Shown piece after piece: positions 1-6,809 of a stretch of DNA of 11,073 nt. Below the pieces are notes generated by a model. That model was not told the origin of the DNA, searched no databases, and was given only the letters and a program-made list of their open reading frames with translations. The stretch is from Sphingobacteriales bacterium. Its GTDB lineage: Bacteria > Bacteroidota > Bacteroidia > Chitinophagales > Chitinophagaceae. Where the stretch lies: positions 1 through 11,073 of the forward strand of contig JAHEZF010000033.1 of assembly GCA_023251215.1 (NCBI GenBank), in the 5' to 3' direction. Made by a program: the position numbers and the translations under genes. How positions within the stretch are numbered: the first letter of the stretch is position 1; every line of letters begins with the position of its first letter.

Positions 1-70
1 ATACTCACTTCAGGTGCTTTTAAAGATTTTTACATACTTATCTGCTGTCATTTCAGTAACCTCATAATTT

Positions 71-104
71 TTTGAGCATTTAATATTTAATGATATTATA
101 TTTG
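71..104 (+). promoter_or_regulatory. Bacteroidota-type promoter of the metal cassette
   Basis: TATATTTG at 97-104 fits the Bacteroidota -7 consensus TAnnTTTG exactly. A TTTG at 71-74 could be the -33 element, with a 22-base gap that is slightly long. Transcription would start around 110, giving a 5' leader of only about 12 bases before the ATG at 122, which has no Shine-Dalgarno sequence. The consensus is established for the phylum; its use here is inferred. Confidence 0.55.
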
Positions 105-119
105 CAACTAAGTTTCAAA
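101..119. promoter_or_regulatory. 19-bp palindrome, candidate metalloregulator operator
   Basis: TTTGCAAC-TAA-GTTTCAAA is an inverted repeat with 8-base arms, 7 of 8 positions paired, and a 3-base spacer. It overlaps the TTTG end of the -7 element and the expected transcription start, a classic repressor position. The length matches Fur/Zur-family boxes in general. I cannot assign it to a named regulator from sequence alone. Confidence 0.45.
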
Positions 120-121
120 AT

Positions 122-1291
122 ATGTCTATACGGTTTTGTAAAAACTCAGGATTTACTTTAGTCAGAATTCTAATCTCTCTGGCATTATTTACCTCTGAAA
201 TATGTATAGCACAGGTTCCAACCGACAGTACTTCAAAAGACTCTTTATTACTGAAACAAATTGAAGAGCAGATGCAGAACAACAATCAACCCCCGCCCCG
301 GCAAACCCATTCTGCAATTTCAACCAACCCGGATATTGGCGTGATCGGGGATTTTCAAGGCTCATATATAAGTAATGGTAAAAAGAACTTTAATGCCTAT
401 CTGAATGAAACAGAAGTATCGCTTCAGGCTGTAGTTGATCCTTATATCCGGGCAGATTTTTTTGCATCATTCAGCAGAGACCCTGAAACAGGGAAATATG
501 GAGTAGAGATTGAAGAAGGGTATCTTACCACTCTTTCACTTCCCGCCCGTTTGCAGCTTAAAGTTGGAAAGTTCAAAGAAGCTGTCGGCAGGATCAATCC
601 AACCCACTCACATGCACTTCCCTTTATTGATCTGCCCAATGCCTATGTCAATTATTTTGGAGATGAAGGCTTAAATGACGAAGGCGCCTCATTAAGCTGG
701 CTGATGCCCAATAAAAAATTTTACCAGGAGTTAATATTCCAGGCTACTTCGGGATCATCAGAGTCACCAAGTTTTTCCCGTGGCGAAACTAACCGGTTCA
801 TTTATCTCGGCCACCTGAAGAATTCTTTTACCCTTAGTGATAACGCTACACTTGAACTAGGATTAACGGGCATCTCGGGGCCGAATGATTCTTCACGGGT
901 TACTAATATTGCTGCTGCCGACCTTACTTATAAATGGAAACCGGTTAAAATGAACACCTACCGGTCATTTACCTGGCAGAGTGAATTTTATTTTAGTAAA
1001 GCAAAATATCCCGTAACAGCATCCAAAAATTCATTCGGGCTGTACTCCTTTATTCAATACCAGTTGGCAAAGCGTTGGTTTCTGACGGGACGATATGATT
1101 ATGGGCAAAAACCTTTTGACAAAACCATTGTTGAAGAGGCTTACTCTCTTACTGCAGGGTGGTATGCTACCGAATTCTCGAAAATTGAATTCGAAACAAA
1201 GACAACCGATGATAACGTTCAGAAAAGATATTACCAGGCCTGGTTGCGCTGGATCTTTGTGATCGGTACACATGGGGCTCATCAATATTAA
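122..1291 (+). CDS. Outer-membrane beta-barrel protein linked to metal uptake
   Basis: This 389-residue protein probably forms an outer-membrane beta-barrel channel. Residues 1-31 form a signal peptide (basic N-terminus, hydrophobic core near 12-29, cleavage near IAQ). A polar stretch at 32-66 is rich in Gln, Asn and Pro. From about 70 (NPDIGVIGDFQGSY) onward, amphipathic segments with many aromatics continue to the C-terminus, as in porin-like barrels. The protein ends in aromatic Tyr389, typical of barrel proteins. Two His-containing sites stand out: THSHALPF at 161-168 and THGAHQY at the C-terminus. The gene leads a cassette with a metal-binding protein 27 bp downstream and a permease, so a role in bringing zinc or another divalent metal across the outer membrane is inferred. 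It lacks a TonB box or plug that I can recognise, so it is not an obvious TonB-dependent receptor. A general phosphate-porin-like function is the main alternative. Confidence 0.72.
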   Translation: MSIRFCKNSGFTLVRILISLALFTSEICIAQVPTDSTSKDSLLLKQIEEQMQNNNQPPPRQTHSAISTNPDIGVIGDFQGSYISNGKKNFNAYLNETEVSLQAVVDPYIRADFFASFSRDPETGKYGVEIEEGYLTTLSLPARLQLKVGKFKEAVGRINPTHSHALPFIDLPNAYVNYFGDEGLNDEGASLSWLMPNKKFYQELIFQATSGSSESPSFSRGETNRFIYLGHLKNSFTLSDNATLELGLTGISGPNDSSRVTNIAAADLTYKWKPVKMNTYRSFTWQSEFYFSKAKYPVTASKNSFGLYSFIQYQLAKRWFLTGRYDYGQKPFDKTIVEEAYSLTAGWYATEFSKIEFETKTTDDNVQKRYYQAWLRWIFVIGTHGAHQY

Positions 1292-1318
1292 GGGATTTAT
1301 TTAATAACATTACAAATC

Positions 1319-2221
1319 ATGAGAAAAGGAATTATTTTATCAGTCTTTGTGTTTTGCAGTTTTTTACTGGCAAAAGCGGGTACTATTAAAGTAGTGACGA
1401 CTACAACCGACCTGAAAAGCATTGCTGAACTGATCGGAGGCAATAAGGTTTCGGTTTCATCTATCGCAACAGGCTACCAGAATCCTCACTTTGTTGATCC
1501 GAAGCCGAGTTACATCATCGGTTTATCCAATGCTGACCTGTTTGTTACAGTAGGTCTTGACCTTGAAACCGGCTGGTCGCCCCAATTGCTTTCCAGTTCA
1601 AGAAATTCAAAAATTCAAAAAGGTTCACCTGGATATGTTGACGCTTCAGCCGGAGTTACATTATACCAGGTTCCGTCTTCTCTTAACAGGGGCGAGGGAG
1701 ACATTCATATTTACGGTAATCCTCATTACTGGCTCGATCCGTTGAACGGGAAAGTAATTGCGAAAAATATTGCTAATGGGTTGGAAAGAATTGACCCATC
1801 AAATAAATCAACTTATGAAGCAAACCTGCAATCGTTCTTCAGTAAGATAGATGCAAAGATGCAGGAATGGCAAAGCAAAATGGCTCCCTTTAAAGGGACA
1901 AAGATCATTGCTTACCATAATGAGTGGGTTTATTTTGAAACAAGGTTTGGTTTGCAGGTCGTTGACTTTATGGAGCCCAAACCGGGTATTCCTCCTTCTC
2001 CATCGCAGTTAGTAAAGGTGATCAAAGAAGTTAAGGCAAACAATATAAAAGTAATAATTTCATCACCCTATTTTACAGCATCATCATCAGATGTGGTGTC
2101 AAAACAAACCGGAGCCAAAGAACTGACACTCGCTACATCTGTTGCGGCATTTGATTCCATTAAAAATTATTTTGACTTATTTGACTACGACATCAACCAG
2201 CTTATAGCGTCACTAAAATAA
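1319..2221 (+). CDS. Periplasmic metal-binding protein of ABC importer (ZnuA/TroA family)
   Basis: This 300-residue protein is a cluster A-I solute-binding protein that captures Zn2+ or Mn2+ in the periplasm and delivers it to an ABC-3 permease. Residues 1-20 form a Sec signal peptide ending in AKA. There is no lipobox, so the mature protein should be soluble. The expected metal ligands are visible: His57 (NPHFVDPKPS), His136 (NPHYWLDP) and His200 (AYHNEWVYF). Asp279, before the C-terminal NYFDLFDYD, is a likely fourth ligand. EPKPGIPPSPSQL (219-231) is a conserved family segment. The His/Asp-rich loop typical of many ZnuA proteins is missing between 115 and 135, so zinc cannot be preferred over manganese from sequence. 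The permease gene follows after 42 bp. Family assignment is firm; the metal is not. Confidence 0.93.
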   Translation: MRKGIILSVFVFCSFLLAKAGTIKVVTTTTDLKSIAELIGGNKVSVSSIATGYQNPHFVDPKPSYIIGLSNADLFVTVGLDLETGWSPQLLSSSRNSKIQKGSPGYVDASAGVTLYQVPSSLNRGEGDIHIYGNPHYWLDPLNGKVIAKNIANGLERIDPSNKSTYEANLQSFFSKIDAKMQEWQSKMAPFKGTKIIAYHNEWVYFETRFGLQVVDFMEPKPGIPPSPSQLVKVIKEVKANNIKVIISSPYFTASSSDVVSKQTGAKELTLATSVAAFDSIKNYFDLFDYDINQLIASLK

Positions 2222-2263
2222 TATGATGAACCTTTATAATTAATATTGTAAAAAGCCATCTAT

Positions 2264-3094
2264 ATGTTTGAAATGTTCCAATTGCCGTTCATGGTACAAG
2301 CTTTTACCGCAGCTGTTATTACCGGCATCCTGTTATCCTATCTTGGTGTTCATGTTGTAGGCAGGGGAATTGTTTTTGTTGATCTTGCCCTCGGGCAAAT
2401 ATCTTCACTGGGTGTTGCTTTTGCTGCTTTCATCGGAGCAGGTATGACTTCCATACCACTTATTTTTACGCTGGTTGGAGCTTTACTCATGTCATTCATC
2501 AATATCCGTGATAAGCGGTTGAAACAGGAAGCCATCATTGGTATTTTATATGCTTTTGCATCCGCCCTTACGGTACTGCTCATCTCCAAAACTCCGCATG
2601 GTGATTCCGATATCCAGGAAGTGCTGTTCGGGAATATTTTATCTGTGAGCCTGGAAAAAATAACTTCCCTTGGTATCGTGTTCGGTTCAATCGCTTTGCT
2701 GCAGTTGATTTTTTTCAAAAAATTCTTTGGGTTAACAAAATCATTTGAGAACGGCGAAAACCACCTGATTGGAATATTTAATATCTGGAACTTCCTGTTT
2801 TATATTTCTATCGGCCTGGCCATTGTATATGCGGTAAAGATCAATGGAGTGATCCCCGTTTTTTCTTATTTGATCATCCCTGCTGTATGTGCTATTATGT
2901 TTACAAAAAACAATATGCTTGTTTTTGTTATTTCATTTATATTGAGCATACTCGCCAGTTTTTTCGGATTGTATTTTTCATTTCACTACGACTTTCCTGC
3001 CGGATCATCCATAGTAGCGATATTGGGGGGTATTTTCATACTGGCCTCAGTCTATAAGATCATAATCTCGATAGTTGTCAAAAAACATTCATGA
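2264..3094 (+). CDS. Metal ABC transporter permease (ABC-3/ZnuB family)
   Basis: This 276-residue inner-membrane permease should dimerise to form the metal channel of the importer. It is almost wholly hydrophobic, with about eight membrane segments separated by short polar loops. ABC-3 family landmarks are present: GVHVVGRGIVFVDLALGQISSLG-type sequence at 28-50, FGNIL at 122-126, GVIPVFSYLIIPAVCA at 195-210 and DFPAGSSIV at 243-251 near the end. The length is normal for ZnuB/MntB proteins. The start at ATG 2264 lies 42 bp after the binding-protein gene, consistent with one transcript. A second in-frame Met at residue 4 is possible. No ATP-binding subunit gene lies beside it on either side; the protein itself has no Walker motifs, so it must borrow an ATPase encoded elsewhere or belong to a broken system. 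Confidence 0.93.
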   Translation: MFEMFQLPFMVQAFTAAVITGILLSYLGVHVVGRGIVFVDLALGQISSLGVAFAAFIGAGMTSIPLIFTLVGALLMSFINIRDKRLKQEAIIGILYAFASALTVLLISKTPHGDSDIQEVLFGNILSVSLEKITSLGIVFGSIALLQLIFFKKFFGLTKSFENGENHLIGIFNIWNFLFYISIGLAIVYAVKINGVIPVFSYLIIPAVCAIMFTKNNMLVFVISFILSILASFFGLYFSFHYDFPAGSSIVAILGGIFILASVYKIIISIVVKKHS

Positions 3095-3301
3095 GGTTTT
3101 CGTTTTATGATCAGCCTTTTATTACCGCCCCGTGCTAATCTTTTCCTGGTATTGGCCAACCTGATCTTCAAACTGTACGATAAGTATAAGGTGTGTTTCA
3201 CATCAGGATCACCCAGAGCACCGGGACGCAGGAACCCGAATGGAACGATTTAGAAGGAACCTGGGGTCAATTTTTTATAAATAACTTGTTATCCTGCTAA
3301 A
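3095..3301. other. Gene-free segment after metal cassette
   Basis: This segment separates the permease stop from the lipoprotein start. The best forward frame is ATG 3107 to TAG 3253 (48 codons), beginning MISLLLPPRANLFLVLANL and ending in a Pro/Arg/Gly-rich tail. I recognise no family in it. No Walker, signature or other ABC ATPase motif appears in any frame, so it is not a visible remnant of the missing subunit. The part at 3205-3268 looks more GC-rich than nearby spacers. It may be 3' untranslated RNA, a dispersed repeat or a decayed gene. Confidence 0.4.
3212..3276 (+). terminator. Possible structured terminator
   Basis: CCCAG (3212-3216) can pair with CTGGG (3261-3265). CGGG (3222-3225) can pair with CCCG (3235-3238) inside it. 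A run of six T follows at 3271-3276. The stems are short and the outer loop is long, so this is a weak candidate for the end of the metal-cassette transcript. Confidence 0.25.
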
Positions 3302-3769
3302 ATGAAAAAAAAGATACGTAGTTTTATTGGAATGTACCGGTGCAAAACTTTAATATCTTTATGTATGGCTACAGCTATAATTGCATGGTCCTGCACCAAA
3401 AGTAGCAGCGATCAGTATAGCGGGGGCGATGGAATGCATGTAAGTAATTTCAGCGATACTACCACTCCGGTAGTGGAAATATATACTCCAACTGAGAACC
3501 AGGTATTCAGCAGCGGCGATACCATAAAAATTGATGGGAAAGTAACTGATAACGGCTTATACCGCGGAAGCATCCGGATCACTAATGATGCTAATGGGGC
3601 GGTTGTAAAAGAACAATTATACGAGATTCATGGTTATCAGTTATATAATTTTCATCTTGAACAAAGAGTAATAGTAAATGTTTCGAGCAATTATACAATC
3701 ACCGTCCAATATGAAGATCACGGATTGAATAATGGGGTTAAATCAGTTAAAGTAGTAATCAATCCATGA
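3302..3769 (+). CDS. Small Ig-like lipoprotein (DUF4625-like)
   Basis: This 155-residue protein has a basic N-terminus, a hydrophobic stretch at about 17-29 and a lipobox-like AWSC with Cys31 as the likely lipidation site. A Ser/Gly-rich linker (32-50) follows. Residues 53-155 hold a single beta-sandwich-type domain: TPVVEIYTPTENQVFSSGDTIKIDGKVTDN resembles the start of Ig-like or DUF4625 lipoprotein domains common in Bacteroidota, and it ends in SVKVVINP. It is probably anchored in the outer membrane. The residues after Cys31 (TKSSSD) are not strongly acidic, so surface export is uncertain. ATG 3302 is used; ATG 3332 (residue 11) would also leave a full signal peptide. ATAACTTGTTAT at 3281-3292 is a short palindrome just upstream. 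The stop lies 3 bp from the converging rhodanese stop. The function is unknown. Confidence 0.75.
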   Translation: MKKKIRSFIGMYRCKTLISLCMATAIIAWSCTKSSSDQYSGGDGMHVSNFSDTTTPVVEIYTPTENQVFSSGDTIKIDGKVTDNGLYRGSIRITNDANGAVVKEQLYEIHGYQLYNFHLEQRVIVNVSSNYTITVQYEDHGLNNGVKSVKVVINP

Positions 3770-3772
3770 CGG

Positions 3773-4087
3773 TTACAATTTATTAATGATTTTCAGAACT
3801 GTTTGCCAGCTGCCACCGTTATACACATCTTTTAATCCTTTTTCTTTCATAATTCTCGTGGCAGTAGCGCTGTGCATGCCCGATGCACAGCAGAAAACAA
3901 CCGGTTTTTTTATTTGTTTTATTCTTTCTGCATTAGCGGCAATCCTGTCTATTGGAATATTAATGGAGTTGGGAACTTTTCCCTGGTCAAATTCATAGGC
4001 TGTTCTTACATCTATTATGACAGCATCATGTTGCAATGCTTCTTTTACTTTGCTGTTGCCAAATCCGAATAATAAAAGTAAGTTCAT
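3773..4087 (-). CDS. Single-domain rhodanese-like sulfurtransferase
   Basis: This 104-residue protein is a single rhodanese domain, the kind that carries sulfane sulfur as a cysteine persulfide. DVRTAYEFDQGKVPNSINIP (26-45) is the conserved N-terminal block. The active loop CASGMHS (67-73) carries the catalytic Cys67, with a second cysteine, Cys66, next to it. GGSW at 91-94 near the C-terminus is also typical. The N-terminus MNLLLLFGFGNS is somewhat hydrophobic but too short for a convincing signal peptide, so a cytoplasmic site is most likely. Its ATG lies 2 bp after the stop of the ABC exporter gene, so the two are almost certainly co-transcribed and may be translationally coupled. The thiosulfate or protein partner cannot be told from sequence. 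Confidence 0.93.
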   Translation of the reverse strand: MNLLLLFGFGNSKVKEALQHDAVIIDVRTAYEFDQGKVPNSINIPIDRIAANAERIKQIKKPVVFCCASGMHSATATRIMKEKGLKDVYNGGSWQTVLKIINKL

Positions 4088-4089
4088 AG

Positions 4090-5883
4090 TTATGCGACGC
4101 TGATTTTATTTTTTCTTTCGCCGATCTGCTGGCGCCACATCGCAAAATACAATCCTTTTTCTTCCAGCAACGAATCATGTGTGCCGGTTTCCACTACATC
4201 ACCTTTTTCCAGAACATAGATCCTGTCGGCATGCATGATGGTAGAGAGACGATGCGCAATGAGAATCGTTATCTGCTGTCCCTCATTGGAAATATCCCGG
4301 ATGGTATCAGTGATCTCTTCTTCTGTCAATGAATCAAGCGCAGAAGTAGCTTCATCAAATAACAATAGTTTGGGATTGCGAAGCAAGGCTCTTGCAATAG
4401 ACAGTCGCTGCTTTTCACCGCCGGATAATTTCAAACCGCCTTCACCGATAGCCGTATCTAATCCTTTTTCAGCCCTTTCTAATAAATTCTGGCAAGCAGC
4501 TTTGTTGAGGGCACTCATCACTTCATCATCGGAAGCAGATGGATTTACAAATAAGAGGTTCTCTTTGATAGTGCCACTGAAAAGATTGGTGTCTTGTGTA
4601 ACAAAGCCTATCTGGTTGCGAAGATCATCGAACCGTAATTCTGTTTCATCTAAATTATTATAAAGGATTTTACCTTCCTGCGGACGATACAATCCTACCA
4701 GTAATTTCATTAACGTGGATTTGCCACTGCCGCTGGGGCCGACAAAGGCAATTGTTTCTCCGACCCGCACATCAAAACTTATATTATTGATTGCCTTTTG
4801 CGATGCTGTCTGGTGCTGGAATGCAACATTTTTAAAAGATAATGTTCTAATATTTCCCAGTGGCCGGGGATGAACAGGTTCCAGTTCCGGTTTTTTTTGC
4901 ATCAGGGTATGAAAATTATTCAGAGATGCTTCTGCCTCCCTGTAAGAAAGAAGGATGTTGCCAATCTCCTGCAAAGGCCCGAATACAAAAAACGAAAATA
5001 TCTGCATGGTCACCAGCTGGCCCGCATCCATTTTATCTTTAAAGATCAGCCACATCAGAATAAAAAGTATTACCTGCCTCAAAGTATTGACGAAAGTGCC
5101 CTGAATAAAACTAATACTGCGGATACGTTTTACTTTCGTTAATTCCAGTCCCAGTATCTTATAAGTATTTTTATTAAGCCGCTCCACTTCCTGCCGGGTA
5201 AGCCCCAGGCTTTTTACCAGTTCAATATTACGGAGCGATTCGGTGGTAGAGCCTGCAAGCGCCGTTGTTTGTCCGACAATATTTTTTTGAATGATCTTTA
5301 TCTTTTTACTCAGGATATTTGTAAAAAATGTGAGTAAAAATATGCCAACAAGATAAGCGATAGGAATGCTCCAGTGAATGAAAATAGCAGCATAGATAAA
5401 TACAAACAATACCCCAACTAATACACCAAAAAGAATATTGATGAAGTTGATCATAAATTTTTCCACATCAGCCCGCACTTTGGTTAATACAGAAAGTGTT
5501 TCGCCGCTGCGCTGATCTTCAAATTGCTGGTAAGGTAATTTCATGGCATGTTGCAACCCATCGGTAAAAACCTTAGCTCCGAATTTTTGAATGACCACAT
5601 TGAGAAAATAATCCTGGAAATTTTTTGAAATGCGGCTGATCATGGCTACTGAGATAGAACAGGTAACGATGAACCAGACACCAGGTTGCTTCCAGGAAAA
5701 AGAATTAAAAAAACGGTACCAGCCAAATTCCCTGGACGCATGAGCTTTGGCATTGGAAAGATTGATCAGTTTACCAAAAAGGATGGGATCAATCAATGAA
5801 AAACCAATATTGACAGCCGCCAGTGTAAGTACAAGGGCTACCAGCCATTTATGAGGTTTGAGGTAATGCAACAATATTTTCAT
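4090..5883 (-). CDS. MsbA-type ABC exporter (fused membrane and ATPase domains)
   Basis: This half-transporter has a six-helix membrane domain (about residues 8-320) and a C-terminal ATPase. The ATPase motifs are intact (numbered from ATG 5883): Walker A GPSGSGKST (382-390), Q-loop TQD (429-431), signature LSGGEKQRLS (486-495), Walker B LLLFDEATSALD (506-517) and H-loop AHRLS (543-547). It would work as a homodimer in the inner membrane, exporting a lipid, glycolipid or drug. I chose ATG 5883, giving 597 residues starting MKILLHYLKPHKW. The frame stays open to a TTG at 5919, which would add 12 polar residues; neither start has a clear Shine-Dalgarno sequence. The GT25 gene upstream on the same strand and the rhodanese 2 bp downstream suggest a shared unit. 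The glycosyltransferase neighbour makes lipid A-type flipping plausible, but MsbA itself cannot be told from multidrug homologues here. Confidence 0.93.
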   Translation of the reverse strand: MKILLHYLKPHKWLVALVLTLAAVNIGFSLIDPILFGKLINLSNAKAHASREFGWYRFFNSFSWKQPGVWFIVTCSISVAMISRISKNFQDYFLNVVIQKFGAKVFTDGLQHAMKLPYQQFEDQRSGETLSVLTKVRADVEKFMINFINILFGVLVGVLFVFIYAAIFIHWSIPIAYLVGIFLLTFFTNILSKKIKIIQKNIVGQTTALAGSTTESLRNIELVKSLGLTRQEVERLNKNTYKILGLELTKVKRIRSISFIQGTFVNTLRQVILFILMWLIFKDKMDAGQLVTMQIFSFFVFGPLQEIGNILLSYREAEASLNNFHTLMQKKPELEPVHPRPLGNIRTLSFKNVAFQHQTASQKAINNISFDVRVGETIAFVGPSGSGKSTLMKLLVGLYRPQEGKILYNNLDETELRFDDLRNQIGFVTQDTNLFSGTIKENLLFVNPSASDDEVMSALNKAACQNLLERAEKGLDTAIGEGGLKLSGGEKQRLSIARALLRNPKLLLFDEATSALDSLTEEEITDTIRDISNEGQQITILIAHRLSTIMHADRIYVLEKGDVVETGTHDSLLEEKGLYFAMWRQQIGERKNKISVA

Positions 5884-5976
5884 AAAAGCAATTGATAATT
5901 TATTCTTCCTGCTATACAAAAATCATGGCAATGATAAAAACCGGAAAAGATGACATTAGTTTTTTGTCAGATTTAA

Positions 5977-6741
5977 TCACCGAATATACGAATCTCTGTG
6001 TGTTCCATCCGGCAAACTGTCATGCAAAAACACCTGGGGCCAGGTAATATATCCTTTTACTATGCCACAGACGACAGCATGTGCCAGCAGGTTATCAGCA
6101 ATATATTGAACCGGAGTTTGCATCTTTATAAGTTTTTCAGCCCCGGTTCTGCTAATAGCATAGGCATAAGTATAATCATGAAAGCCTGCTTTTTTTATAT
6201 GTTCCGAAAATTTTCTGGCATACATATTATTGATGATGGTTTGATCCCATTTCAATCTTCCCAGCTGGTGCTGGATGTGATAAATAAATTGTTTGAATAG
6301 TGTGTAAGGATTGGCAGATCCGTTTTTTGCCCAGCCCCACATCAGCAATTCGCAGTCACCCGGAATTTCATTTATAATTGCCGGTATCTGCTTTACACTT
6401 TTTTCATAAGGAAGAGCATCATCTTCAAAAATGAGAATGCGTTGATAGTTTTTACTCAGCATATCTTCATAGATCATTCTGTGGCTCCATGAACAGGCTA
6501 TTTCTCCATGCTTCATGGTTTTGCCAAAGCGATGATGTTTCCGGGTCAATTCTTCACTGAAGATTTTGTTCGCCGTTACTTCTTCAACTGTAAATTTATT
6601 TTTATCAGCGCCAAAAAAGAAAGAGTAGTTAAGACCGGCAAACCGTTTGGCAAACAGTTGTCTGCGGTTACCGGCAGATTCTATGCTGAGTACATATATT
6701 TTATCATAATACCCGTTCAGGTGCTGGAAATAGTCCTTCAT
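5977..6741 (-). CDS. Glycosyltransferase family 25 (LPS-type)
   Basis: This 254-residue protein matches the GT25 pattern of sugar transferases acting on lipopolysaccharide or collagen-like acceptors. The opening KIYVLSIESAGNRR (14-27) is the typical N-terminal strand and basic turn. GEIACSWSHRMIYEDML (79-95) is a GT25 hallmark. ILIFEDDA (102-109) holds the acidic EDD likely to bind the nucleotide-sugar metal. AYAISRTGAEKLI (193-205) and a PVQYIADNLL block (210-219) complete the domain. There is no signal peptide or membrane segment, fitting a cytoplasmic enzyme at the inner face. The start is ATG 6741, facing the GT2 gene across 68 bp. The exporter lies downstream after a 93-bp gap. Donor and acceptor are unknown. 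Confidence 0.88.
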   Translation of the reverse strand: MKDYFQHLNGYYDKIYVLSIESAGNRRQLFAKRFAGLNYSFFFGADKNKFTVEEVTANKIFSEELTRKHHRFGKTMKHGEIACSWSHRMIYEDMLSKNYQRILIFEDDALPYEKSVKQIPAIINEIPGDCELLMWGWAKNGSANPYTLFKQFIYHIQHQLGRLKWDQTIINNMYARKFSEHIKKAGFHDYTYAYAISRTGAEKLIKMQTPVQYIADNLLAHAVVCGIVKGYITWPQVFLHDSLPDGTHRDSYIR

Positions 6742-6756
6742 AAACGAATCTTGAGG

Positions 6757-6784
6757 TAAAGATAAATATCGCTGCGTATCTTTT
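6757..6784. promoter_or_regulatory. Symmetric divergent promoter/inverted repeat between GT25 and GT2
   Basis: AAAGATA (6758-6764) and TATCTTT (6777-6783) form exact 7-base arms around a 12-base spacer. Read outward, each arm makes a -7-like element: TATCTTTA on the minus strand (6764-6757) and TATCTTTT on the plus strand (6777-6784), each 7 of 8 to TAnnTTTG. They lie about 16 and 26 bases from the two start codons. No strong -33 element is visible on either side. The site could be a divergent promoter pair, a regulator site, or chance in AT-rich DNA. Confidence 0.3.
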
Positions 6785-6809
6785 GTAAACTGGAGATTAT
6801 CTTTATAAA

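Larger units (their letters stand above)
1..121. other. Left-edge non-coding leader
   Basis: No coding frame is supported here. The stretch is AT-rich and its right end carries the promoter and palindrome listed separately. It looks like the upstream region of the metal-uptake cassette. Nothing else is recognisable, and the end of any gene further left is not visible. Confidence 0.6.

Noticed and set aside
2350..2718. 122-codon minus-strand frame opposite the permease
   Set aside because: The permease on the plus strand has clear ABC-3 motifs across this stretch, and the reverse frame has none of its own.
3281..3292. ATAACTTGTTAT palindrome upstream of the lipoprotein gene
   Set aside because: It is only 5-base arms in AT-rich DNA, easily expected by chance, and no clear -7 or -33 pair accompanies it.
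4235..4663. 142-codon forward frame opposite the ABC exporter ATPase domain
   Set aside because: It is antisense to Walker B, signature and H-loop coding sequence; its Ser-rich composition is a typical mirror-frame artefact.
5884..5919. N-terminal extension of the exporter from TTG 5919
   Set aside because: It adds 12 polar residues unlike the usual start of this family, needs a rare start codon, and ATG 5883 sits at the expected position before the first helix.
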